Positions 1 to 13,100 of a DNA stretch of 64,000 bases are shown here, piece after piece. Each line of letters begins with the position of its first letter. Position 1 is the stretch's first letter. The translations under genes were made by a program, and so were the position numbers. Source of the stretch: Membranipora membranacea (taxonomy: Eukaryota > Bryozoa > Gymnolaemata > Cheilostomatida > Membraniporidae); assembly GCA_914767715.1 (NCBI GenBank), contig OU612073.1, positions 12,028,001 to 12,092,000 on the forward strand, read 5' to 3'. The notes below the pieces were generated by a model. The model ran no database searches, was not told the origin of the DNA, and saw only the letters and a program-made list of their open reading frames with translations.

Positions 1-957
1 TCTTAGTGACAGGGTACAGGTATGAATAAAAAATAATAAATAAGTCCTACCTGGAGAGATGCTGCCTTGGTAAATGACAAATAAACTTTTTGAGTCTATC
101 TTCTAGTCAGAATCTGATGAAACAGGCAGCAAGCCACAGGTCGTAGACACTGAGCAATATTCCAATTAGGTATAAAGACGTTGTACATGAGTTGAAACAA
201 CAAAATTAGCAGCTTTCCTAATCCCTAAAATATTGACAGAGTTCCATGCTGCCTGTGGCTTGATTTGTCGAGTTGAGGATAGATAACAGATTTAACGTTC
301 TAGTCAATAATTCTAGGAGATTTCCGAACATGCATAGATACTAGTCTGCTAATTTATCTAATTCCAAAGGTGCAATATGATTTATTCAATTCTAAAAGCT
401 CGCAGTTACTCTACAGACAATCTCATCATATCACATTTTGTCATCCCTGCTGGGCAGGAATCTGTTCAATTTCATATCATTGGTATGCACCCGTAGTCTA
501 GTGGTTGTGAAGTGGATGAAAATCACCAAAACCTCATTGCATAGCCCGAATCATTTTGAAAATTTTTTATTAAAAATCTCAAGCGGCTTTGGTATACCTC
601 CATAGTGTCATATAAACTTGAGGTTTTGCCTCTGATATATTGAATAGTTAGCTGAGTAGTGTGGACCAAATCAACATTGTAGCTATATACTTCAGTTGAC
701 CTTGTGTGTGATGTCACACATTGGGGCTGCCTGCTTCATCATATGTGGTATTTGCAAACAATGATATTGGAGTATGTTTTCTGTGTGACACTTTCGAGGT
801 TTTCTTATAATACTCTGTGCTTTCTTTCCTGCCACATACTAACACTTCCACGATCTATATTAACCATGAGGTCATAACACAAACTGACAATGCCAGAATA
901 TATAAATATACTGCTCGGTAAAGTCACACACAAAAGACTTCCATAGCATAAATATAT
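1..957. other. AT-rich non-coding stretch downstream of the ABCA gene
   Basis: I see no exon with protein similarity here. It lies 3' of the ABCA stop codon, so part of it is probably that gene's 3' UTR. The string TTTATT at 566-571 reads AATAAA on the minus strand, about 545 nt beyond the stop, and is a possible polyadenylation signal; no transcript supports it. Confidence 0.4.
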
Positions 958-1152
958 ATTTTGGGTGGTCGGTCGTGTCACACACTAATGTTTTCTGGGT
1001 ATATATATATTCTGGGTGGTCGTGTCACACACTTATGTTTTCTGGGTATATATAATCTGGGCGGTCGTGCCACACACTTATGTTTTCTGGGTATATATAT
1101 TCTGGGTGGTCGTGTCACACACTTATGTTTTCTGGGTATATATATTCTGGAA
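958..1152. repeat. Minisatellite, about 4 copies of a 44-48 bp unit
   Basis: Four imperfect copies of a unit containing GTCACACACTTATG and TTCTGGGTATATATA are laid head to tail; the CGTGTCACACAC block recurs at about 973, 1021, 1067 and 1111. Unit lengths differ slightly through small changes in the TA run. The array overlaps the end of the last ABCA exon on the minus strand, so one copy supplies the last dozen codons and the stop codon of that gene. Confidence 0.85.
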
Positions 1153-4100
1153 CCAGACACAAGCAGCAGGCGCAAGTGCAGCTTTTCCGGAACCATCCGG
1201 CGCTGGCATCGTCTCTATCCTCTCGCTGCTCGCGAGCAAAGTTTAGGAACACTTGCTCTATAGATGTCTGAGATACTGAGTAGTCTTCTATGTTATGTAA
1301 AGTTTTAGCATCTTCCATAATGTTGAATATTTTGCCGACTCCCTGATTTTTCTTTGGTATATGGTACTGTAAATGAAGTGAGATACAGCTATAACATTTA
1401 CATATATGTATATATTATACATCAGAATTTATATGTTTATAGCTACTGTCAAAGGATTGGTACTGGCTGAATTGATACTCTTTTTGACAGATTATTTAAC
1501 CTATTACCCAAAGTTTAAAGGTTTGCGCGTCATGCTATAACTTTAATGTCTGCTGGTTGCAATGGAGCAGTCCAAAAATACAGCTCAAATTATGATTAAC
1601 TTTGCTTCATAAAACATGTGGTAAAAATATTACAGCAAATATTTATTTCTTGAACTGGATATGGGCTCTCTTCCTAGCGAGGTCGGAACAAGTCGGGTAA
1701 ACAGGGTTTGATAAGAGAAATCTCACCTGTATGACATTGAGATGCTCATCTACAACTTTACAACCTGGGAACTTCTCTTCAACAAACTTCTTCAGCTTAA
1801 TGAGGCTAGCCGCCTCCTGTTTGTGAATCTCGGTTAAGCTAGCTTTGTTGCTTGATTTGCTCTGTTTTACTCGAGCTATAATACTGTATCCATCACCAAA
1901 CTTTGTCTTCAGATGCTGCGCTGTACCCATACACCTGAATTTGCCATTCACCATGATGGCCATCCTGGTACAAAGTGCCTCCGCCTCTTCCATGCTAAAA
2001 TTAGGATAACACTTCTATTAAGTAATCAAATGAGTGCAACTATTAGGAAATATCATATTCACCTTTCCTGGTTGATTTTGATAATCTTTTTCAGTTAAGC
2101 ATTTTATATGAATACCAAAATCATGATTCTGTCCAAACCACATGTGGTCTAACTGTTGGAAAACAAAGAGTAATAGACAGTTTTCTGAGCTCCGATTCAG
2201 GCCTCAATGTTGAGTTGTCCTCTCTCCAGTTTGGTACTTTTAACCCACGCCGTATAGGAAAAACGTGCTGAAAAGAGGGTTATCTTGAAAACCGCTTATA
2301 ATAGGATAAAAACTATTTTTGATTCAGAATCTGAAACATTGAAAACTCATATGGACATAGTTTGGGAAATAATTTTAGTATTTGGATAGTCAATTATCGC
2401 ATTTTCTGCCTGTTTTGCGGACAATTTGGCAGAATCTTTCAAGAGTTTTGTCACTAAAATGAGGATTTATCAACATTCAAGCCTCCAAAGATTTGGAAAC
2501 CCTGTCTCACAGGATTTTCAATGGTGCAGACTCAAAAAAAAATCATTTTTATCCTAACAGAAGCGGTTTTCAATATAACCCTCTTTCAGCAGGTTTTTCC
2601 TATGCAGCATGGGTTAAAAGTACCAAACTGGAGAGAGGACAACTCCAAATCGGTGCATAAATAAGAGCCCAGAAAACTGTCTATTGAAGTTGATCTCTTC
2701 TATCTATAATAGCACAAAAACACACTTTGACACAAAACATGATAAAGTTGTCTTATTTTCTAATTAAAGAGCTGAGCCTGATTTACTATCCTAATAGCAA
2801 TAGTCAACATTCAGATTTCATGTTGTACCTATGTGAGGTTAGGATGATGACGTTCCCTTCTTTACGATAGCGACCGATCACAGTCCACAGTCTCCTTCTA
2901 GCAATCGGATCCATACCAGTTGTGGGCTCATCAAGAAACACAACCGGAGGATCTCCCAGAATAGCTATAGCTGTGCTTAATTTCCTCTTGTTGCCTCCAC
3001 TGTGAAAATGAATAAACATAAATTCAGATGTCGTCTAAGCTGTTATAAGCATCCTATTTTCGGCTACATCATGATATCTGTTTGCCGCCAACAGCGACCC
3101 AAAAAGGTTTGAGAATATTTGAGAAAACCACCTTAGTTAGTGAATGTCAGCATAATCATAAGAGGATATGGTCAATGAGATTGAATTTCGGTGAGCTGGA
3201 TGGGATTCAGTGGCAATGAGTCGGTTTGGGCAAAGCAGTCATCGGTTACAGTAAGACATGTATATCTAGAGAATTAGGCAATCATATAAGCCGACGTGAT
3301 TTTAGCCCCATCATACTATTGATAAATGAAGTGGCTGCAGATTTCAGGCAAGGCTTACCTATATTTGCGGGTTTGCTTATGCCTGTGCTTAGTAAGATCG
3401 AAAGCTTCTACCAGATAAGTGACTATAGAAGGAATCATGTGTTCCGGAATCCCTCGAATCCTCGCAAACATATACAGCATCTCCTCACCTGCAACAATGG
3501 AATAAATTATATCATAAAACTATGGGTTGTCCCCTCTCTAGTTATGGGGAGATAAATCATAATGTGCCACAATAGCGCATGCCAACAAAATAAAAATATG
3601 GACATTCATGCAGAAAACCGTCCTTATTGGTCAGCCGAGGCCTTGACATTGTAACTGGTAATAAACATAGGACAGGTTTTTCAGAGAACCCTACATGTTT
3701 GTGTGTGAACGAATTCGAAACTCAAATTGTCACCCCCTCCTGCATTCGGATAAAATCAAGCTCTTTGGGATTTTATTGCATCCTTAAAAAAAGAAAACCT
3801 TTGTTTTGGCACAAGCAAAAAGGTTGCAGACGAACTAATGCTTTTGATTCCACTTAGGTTGGGTGGAAGTGATGATCATCCTGTATGTTAGTCTAAGAGC
3901 TCAGACGGCTGCAATATGAGTTTGCAGCATTACATTATCAAACACTCAATCACAGTGAAGTGGGAGCCGTCTGAGCACTTAGAATACCTGTAGGTTAAAT
4001 CTTACCGGTCATGAAGTCTAAAAGAGCATCAAACTGTGGACAGTAGCCTATATCAGACTGTACCCTGGAGGCTCCAGATCCCAGGCTGTGTCCGTTTATA

Positions 4101-7100
4101 TAAGCATTACCACCTGATATCAGCTCCTCACCAGTCAACATACGGAAGGTAGTCGTCTTCCCTGCACCGTTCACACCTGGTCAACGATTCAGATAAAAAT
4201 CGATTCGGAAGTAACTGATTAAATTGCTTCCCAAACCTATTGCAAACATTTGACTACCCTACAGAATGAAAACATTCATAGATCTAAATTAAGCGAGCTG
4301 GTCAAATATGGTTGAATTCATAATAATTTGGTTTTGATATGCTTCTATTTATAAGCTCACATTGAGAATTTGAAAGAATCTTAATTTTCTATTATTCTTT
4401 AAGTTCTATCTTAGCAACAAATCTCACGCCAATTCAAAATTGTCGAAGGAAAGAACACCCTCAAATTTCAAAATGCTTTGCTATCACTCAGGGAAAAGAA
4501 ATAATACCTTTTCCTGTCACCACGATCCAGAATGTTATATATCTTTATATACAATACATAAAAATATATACAATTCAGTGTTACATATTTATATATGGTT
4601 TATATAATACATGATGTTATTGTCAAACTCAAAGGAAATTAAACATACCTAGTAGTCCGAAGCACTCGCTCTTATCGATTTGAAGGTAAAGACCGTCGAC
4701 AGCCTTGAACGCTCCGTAGTATTTAGTGAGGCCTGACACTACGACAGGTGTCTGCTCCGGATCGTTAGTTTTATTAAGTACAAGCACCTGCTCCACAAAC
4801 ACATCCGAGTCTCTCTGCTCATTTCTTGTCATCTCCTCTCTAAAGAAATTGTAAGATAGAAGGAGATTTGAGCAAGCTATGTATATTAAGCACAAAAAGA
4901 TCATTCTCTCGCTTGGCACAGCTTCAACATGGCTTTGACGCAGCATTGAGGCAGTTTTTTTATTGGAGATGTGAGCCCTTCAGAAAACATACAAGCAAAG
5001 GTACAATGGACTGGACCTAGACAAAACTCAAATGTACACTTTACACAGATGAACATACAACATTGGCCAACCATTTCAAATAAACCAAGTCTATGCAATC
5101 ATACTGAAACCAATATTGTCAACATTATCAATAAGTCAAGTGTCATGGTCGTAGAAAATACAGCGCCATCATTATCCTAGCCCTCATGTAATCAGTTATT
5201 CTTATTTGTATATGATTGTCACAGATCTCACTTAGAAATGTATTGCTGTGGTCTACAGGAGAAACACCAGGCTGTGAAGGATGATGTCTCGATCATGTAT
5301 AAAACAATCCACCAGAACAACGCCTGGCAGGACATCACGATTAGAAAACTGCCGATCCCGGGTGACTCAAGACTAAAATTACTTATCCTCCATTTATTGA
5401 ACTCATCCCTGAAATCTGGCAGGTTAATATCTAAAAACACAATGGCGTAATTGAGATAGATTGTGACAGATTGTGACAGATTGTGACAGATTGTGACAGA
5501 TTATGACAGATTATGACAGACTGTGACAGATTGTGACAGATTGTGGCAGACTGTGACAGACTTTTATAATTGTTTCTTTGGAGCTAAAGTTCCTCATTGA
5601 TTTATAGTGCGGAGGCAATTCAATCAGCAGTTAGGCTAATACAATTAAACCAAGAGAAGACAAAGGCAAAATTCAGTTCAACAAATTGTGTAAGTAATCT
5701 GACACCAGGGAGTTTGGGACATCCTAACTCCCTGCTGACACTATGTAGGGCATCTCAGGGCAAACAATCATGTAAATTACACAGTATTTGCAGTAACTTA
5801 CTGCTCTCTATGCCTGGGGGGTCCCAACAGCAGAGGAAGGCCCCTCTCAGTGCAGGCCATTCTTCAAATTTCCTCTCCCCGTTGAGGAGTCGAAGGTCGT
5901 AGTTGCAGTAACTGTCCGGGTCGGTGAAATAATTATTGTTTTCCTCTGTGTCGCCAAAGGCATTCACCAATACCCTATTCAGACTTCCAGGGACCTGGTT
6001 CTCACAAAGGTCCATTATGCCACTTTTTACATACAACTTGATTATTCCATAAGCCAGCATAAAGTTAGGAGTGAGGACTGCAAATAACATTTCAATAGCT
6101 AGTTCACCTCCTGGTCTCTCGGTGAATTTATCTTTCTTTGGATCATGACGGCCTTGCTGTATGATGTTGATCTCATAGTAGAGGAAATACAGGATGTTCA
6201 CTGAAAAAGTCAAGGTCATTACAAATATGGAGCACACTTCACTTGATTGGAACCTCTGGGGACCTCAAAGTTTGTCTCAATTAGGCGACATTAGAATGCA
6301 TTAAGACTCAGCTTAGCAGACCAATATTCCTCATATTAACAAAAGTTCCGAATATTTTGTGATCTGAATTAAGTGCAAAATACTGTAAAGGGAGGCTGTT
6401 TAGCAGTTACCATCAACAAATTAAGTAATAATTACATTTTGATTCAGAAAACTTTGATTTCAAGTTGAAAGCTGAACTGTGCTGAATGGCTGAAATGATT
6501 CTGCTATGTTTTATTCCTTATGTTTCTTCATTGAGACCATAGTGTTACCGATTAAGCATCTGCTAATCATTACCTGGGCCGAAAGAATTCTGACATGTCA
6601 GCCACATAAAGCCAGGGAGGAACACTTTAGTTTTAAGATATACCTAATTGTAAGTTGGTCGAGCAGACGATCCTTGCCATAGCAAGGCAATGGCAAGCAC
6701 CTAAATAGTTTTTTCAATGTGACTGAAAAGTGATAATTCAGGTGGCTGTTCCCTCCTCAAAACTTACAAGGGAATAGAAATACCAGGTAATGGCTAGCAA
6801 CAAGTAATTTGTTCATAAACACCTGTTAAGATGTTGTAGATACACATTGCTGTGAATCCTGACGATTGCTGAGTAAACAGGAACTGTAATACATAAGTCT
6901 GAGATATCATGCTGATTCCGTAGAATATCAGTAGTACAAAGAACGCATACAGAGTAGGCCCATCTGAAATGAGGAAGAAAGCATGCAAAGTACGGCCATC
7001 TGAAGCGTTACAATGATAAGGTCGTTTGGATCATGAGATGACTCTGATGGTTGCTTACCGCATTTTTCTGATAATTGGAATAAAGCCAGAAAAAGGTAAT

Positions 7101-10100
7101 ACAATTTGGTCTCGATCGAAAAATACATAATTTATTATACCTGACCCATTAAAAATAAATTTGTATTTTCTTGTCAACATGCTTTCAAAAATTTTTCCTG
7201 TGTTTACACTGCGTTCACCAAGTTATACTTGCAAATGGAGGTATTTTTTTTCTAATTTGATTTAAATAAAACAGAATACTTATACTACTATACCTGATAC
7301 ATAAGGTACACCTAGTATCTTAATGGTAACTACAGTGACGATAGCTGGTACTGTGTAAATAAGCATATCTGAGAAGAAGTTTGACAACCAGAACGTGTAC
7401 CACTTAGCACCACTTGTCAGCTGGCTGTGTTTGGCCTTTCTACAATGATACAGTCATACACATATAAATACTATATGTTTGGCCTTCCTACAATGATACA
7501 GTGAATGGTTGCAAGTATCCCATGATGCAAGTTTTGTGATTCCCAGTCATAGCAAGTAAATAGGTTTATGTGAAGAATAAGTGGTTGACCTGTTGGTAAA
7601 ACTATAGAATTGCATTGTGGGAAAGCTGTTAACAAGCTCTACTAAAAACTGCATGGGAACATGAAGAGCAAGAAATCGGAAGCTTGCTGTACAAGTCACG
7701 GTCTTCTTATTTTGACTTTGGCTGGTAAAAGAAGGCGTAAGACATGTAAATGGGGGATGCAACATAGGAAATACCTCAATAACATGTCTCATAGGTGTGT
7801 TTATGGTAAATAATGGGACATAATAAGGCATCAGTTTATAGAGTGGCTAATCGTCTTACTTACAATGTACGTTCAGCAACGAGAAAGCTGATAAAAGAAG
7901 ATGCCAGGAATGCGTATCCGAATGTGAACACTGACTGAAATGCCCAACTACCCAATAACAAAGCGAGATGAGGGTTCGGCGCAGTCATATCCACAAAGTC
8001 ATCTACATCAACGGTAGCGTAGTCTGAGATAAGTGAGCCGGCTAAGATTGTGAAGATCAGAGGAACACCAAGCTGGAATGATAACGAGCCGATGTCACGG
8101 TACGCTGAGAGTAGTCTCTTCCCGACCATGCCTTTGAACTGTTGATACAATAGAGTGTTTCCAGTGTTCTTTGGTAAATTACCGCGATCTGAAATAGACA
8201 AGAACCATGAACTGTGTGTATGGTCACTGTAAAATATATAAGTTTGTATTTTGAAAGTAAAGTGAGCAGGGTCATCAAATAGTCATGTCTCCATTCAAAC
8301 CAGTAAAATGCCATTCTGAATAGTAACTCAAAGCAGATATCTCTGGTAGTCGGTCAGATCTGGTCGACAGGTACAATAACCTTGACCTTTGACCCTGGGA
8401 AATCCATTTGCATTGTCGGAATGTCTTAAACATATCACTTCATAGTATTATATATATATATATCTGACTTCAGTCAATTGAAATACAATCGAATGACGAC
8501 CTCACAGCTTTTATTATTAATGGTTGTAATGATACTCACATGGTTTTTTAATCTTCACCCCTATTTCGTCAGGGTCCTTACCATCGCGATGTGCTTTCAA
8601 TTCAGCCACCCTGATAAATACGATATATATGACAAGTTTGACTGGATGACAACCTAACAGTTTTCAAAGACAAAAGGCGAATAAGTATTGTAAAAGAAGT
8701 TTTCACTGTAATTCTTTGCCACTAACACCTGCATCAAAGTATATTGCCTTGCCTAAGGGGGAAGGTCACTAGCAAACACATAGCAAATTCACATCATATT
8801 AATTCAGCTGTACAAACCTTTGGAAGACCTTTTCTTGAGAAGCAATTGCAGCACCAAATCCGAACACACCAAAGTTTGATTGTTTTTCCTCCAAACTGGT
8901 AAATAAATTTGAGAATGAAGAAACGGCAGATGTAGGTAGATAGTAAGTCAATTCGGCTCCATTCTGTCCTGAAAAAGAAAGTGGATGAAAACCTCAAACC
9001 AAACAGCACAGATTTTTTTGCATCCATTCAGATACTCAATTAGATGCCTGATTTTGCTAAGTTATAGTTATATTGAATAAACTGCAGTTTTGGATACCGT
9101 TTCTAACCCAAAGTATTACACGGCATTTCAACCACAAACATTTTGTGTCAAGGCAAGGTGTTAACTCCTTGGTCAAGGTTATCTGAGAAAACCCACCCCA
9201 AGGCAGTCAAAGCACTTATTTAAATGACATTTATCAATGATTGCAACATTCACCTTTGAAATCAGCAGCGGGTATGTGAAAGCGGACGAGTTCGTCAATC
9301 TTCTCTTTCTGAACACTGGCTTGGTTCACGTGCATGGTCAATGTGTATCCAGGAGCTGTAGAGAATAAAGCATTTTCAATTCAATTCAATTTCAATTTAA
9401 ATAGACCATATTTTATGAAAATTACAAAACATTGTTGATTAACTTTAGAGTTTCATCCCAAAAATCATGGACACCATGCATAAAGTGATCATTCATCAGT
9501 GACCGTTTGCAACGTTGTAAATTCAGAGACAACACCAATGCAAGTTTGTCCCAACATTTGTGTGAACACCATGTAGTCTCCACGCAAAACATTACAGGGG
9601 TGACTGTAGCCATTGTAAAATTAATGTTGCACTTATTATTGAAGGACCACCTCCTAGGGAGGCAAATTGCAAATAACTTATGAAGCAAATTTGGTTATGA
9701 GGCATTTCACCAGTAGAAGGATATATTACAATTCACCAGCCTTCTCGCAAACTCCTCCCCAAAACAAAAAAGTAGCAGCTTGACAAGGCTAATAGTCCAT
9801 AAATGTAATATATATATATATATAGATTCAAATCTGTGCTTTTAAGTGTCATCTGTGTGTATTTGGCCCCAACTAAGTGTCACTCAAAAATAAGGAGTCA
9901 TTTTATATGACCCACAAAAAAATCACGTCTTAAATCCTCTTAAATAATCATGTTGGGCATCCTTAACCCAATAGTAATTAATGGTAGATAAAATAGCCTG
10001 ACATGGTCGGACAACTCCGATGCAAAGATATGCCCTACACACTGATAGCCACTATATATATATATATATATATATACATATATGAATCACTCATTGTCCA

Positions 10101-13100
10101 GGGCTTTTATGGGTACAATAGTGGGATATATAATATATGACACTTTATTGCACAAATGTGTGTATATATATATATGAACATACTATATTGTCTCTTGAGA
10201 AATAGGGAGCTACCACAGCATTGCAGCTCTCCCTCGAATATCATAGCTATCCTATCTCCCAGGTGGTCCGCCTCATCCATAAAGTGAGTAGAGAGTAGCA
10301 TAGTTCTACCAGCTCTCTGAGCCTGGAGCAGATCCCAGATCTGTCGTCTCACTGACGGATCCATACCAGACGTCGGCTCATCAAGTATTACTATCTGTGG
10401 TTAGTATAAGAGACATTACAGAGCTTATATCACGCAGGAAGAGGCGGTCAACTTAAAATCACCTGTCATACAAGTAAATTACCAGTCGCCTACTGTTCAG
10501 TGGTGTCTTGACCAGCTGCTATTTGACCTACAGTCTTTGATCTTTTTTGGCAGAGGCCACAAAGCCTTTTGGCTGTAGCCCTGAGGCTTTTCTGCAGTTG
10601 GCTAATTGGAGATCATTAATTGGATGACATGTTCCTTTACCTTAATCAATTAATATCATGTTTCTCATTTAAATGGCCTTAAATTCTCTCGGGTGACAAC
10701 CATCAAAAGAGAACACAAAATATTTTATAAGCAAGATTTAACTCTGTTTCAGAAGGTTTCTCACCTTGCTCTTGGCTATTAGCGAGATGCAAACCGACAA
10801 TTTCCTCTTTTGACCTCCAGACAGCGTCTTGGTTAGTTTATGTGTCTTCTCGGTCAAATCAGCAGCACCTATATAGTAGGCTATCTCTCGCTTCAATTGT
10901 GCGCTTGGGCAGCCTTTCAGCTAAAGAAAAATGTGTTTATTTGCATGAGCTATTAAGAAGGGGGCTTACAAAAGTAGATAATTCAATAGTGAAAATAATT
11001 GTTATTGAGTCAAATTGAAATATATAAGCTGAACAATTGTATCCCATGATCATGTTTTGTGCGAAAGAAAATCTCATACGCTCTAGTAGGAAGGGGGCAA
11101 TAGACCCAGTACACTTTAACACTCTGGAGCTGTGCACCTTAGTCAGAATTGAATTTTTTGGTGTGGACAAGTAAAATAGCCAGTTAATGCCAGGAAGGAA
11201 GAGTCTCGAAACAATCTTGCAACACCAATCACTTGACAATGTGAGTGGCAAGCAGGCTAATCTATTGCAATCTCAACATCCCTAAGTGGGATGAAAAAAC
11301 AAAATTATCAATTCTAATCAAGAAAGTAGACATAGGTCATGATCAGCTTCCCTTTACTATCGATAACGGACTCTACAACCTTGAACTATTTGTTTGATAT
11401 TATAAGCGCTTGGTTGAATGTGGCCTTTAATTCAACCTTCAAACTCAACTTTGTAACAATTTTTAATTCTATAAAAATTTCATGTTTCAGCTAATGGTAA
11501 TCCTTCTGTTTATTCTAATTACTCACTGCTCCAAAGAAATAGAGATGTTCTTCTACTGTTAGGTTATCAAACAGGATATCATGCTGAGGACAAAATCCAA
11601 GGCTAGCTCGTATCTCAGTCATACTGGTATTGATGTCTAACCCATTAATATAAGCTGTCCCACTAGTTGGTGGTATGAAACCTGTAAATATTCATGTGAA
11701 GCTGTACACACTGATAGCAGATTTACTCTCGGATAGGAGTCTCTGCACTGAAGCGATAGGTGCTAGAAACAGGGCGAAATGACACATTGTCATTTGAATC
11801 TAAATTTTTCCATTTTCCAGAATTTGGATTAATCAATATACGGTGCAAAAATAATCAGCAGTTGAATGGTTGCACCTACGGTAGTACGTATAACGCAGCC
11901 ATAACTGTGGACATTGCTTGCATAGCTTGTTGTTTATTCTGCTGTTGTGTAGGGTGACCTAGTAGAGAGTAGCAAGCCACTCAAGAACATCTCGAATTTG
12001 TGAACCACCCAGACTTATCATCCATCCATTCATCCTAACAACCAGACCTAGCAAAGTGCATCTAACAGACGTCAAGACAAACCTGTGATCATTGACATGG
12101 TTGTTGTTTTACCAGCACCGTTATGTCCCAGAAAGGCTGTAATCTGACCTTCAAACATCTTCAAGTGTAGATCCTCCACAGCATACTACAGAAATAAATC
12201 ACAATCAGAGGACCCCCAGACAGAAGACAGTAAGATTCGAAGTTGAAATTTATAATGCTTTGTGGTTACTTAAATTACATTTTTAGAGCAAATACCACGT
12301 CTCAGTTTGTCAAAATTTCTAATGCCTCAAATCTAAATTGCCATTTCTACAAAATTTACTGATATCTAGAATGATTTACTAAGCTTGCCTGTCTATTAAA
12401 ATCAATCAGACCTCGCCATATCACTTTATTGCAATCCATCTGGCATTCAAGTTGTGAATATGACTGGGTCGCGCAAGCTTACCCATCTGACAACCACCTT
12501 ATGTTTCTCCAAATTCATATACACTAACTTAATACGTATTCTCAGAGGTCAAACGATTTCAGTTGAATATTTCATATTTTAATATTTGGTTACACGTACC
12601 TTATCATCATACTTCTTGCTAAGTCCACATATGTTTATACCAGCTGTCAGTCCTGCCGGATCAGCCTCATTGTTGGGTTTAGATAAGAATTTCTTAATAT
12701 ATTCCAAATCACTCTGAGACTTATCACCTTCTCTACTGGAGCAGTTACCGCACCAATAAGTCTTCTGTAAAAAAAGATCACCAACACCCATAATTGTTCT
12801 TAAAGTGTCTAGGAAAGCAAAAAGCAACCACTGTTCATATCAAAGCTTTGCCATTGCAATGACCAAAAAAAGTAAATTTTTTCGCACAAGGACATTATTG
12901 AATGATTTAACCTAATTTAAAGTGCGAAAATCCAGGGTCTAGAAGGGTCTACAGTATGTTATCTCCCCTGTCATGGATTCACATTTAAATGATGATCCAC
13001 TTACAGTATAATAGTAAGCCTAGCCCAGGCTTACCGAGGACAGTTACAAGGCTGCTCTACTTGCACTAGAAATTATCAAAAAACAGTATCGGACAGTGAT

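Noticed and set aside
480-520. A-box-like string GTAGTCTAGTGGTTG suggesting a tRNA
   Set aside because: No B box or cloverleaf pairing follows.
961-1263. Plus-strand open frames with a repeating peptide
   Set aside because: They translate the minisatellite on the strand opposite the ABCA terminal exon; no independent support.
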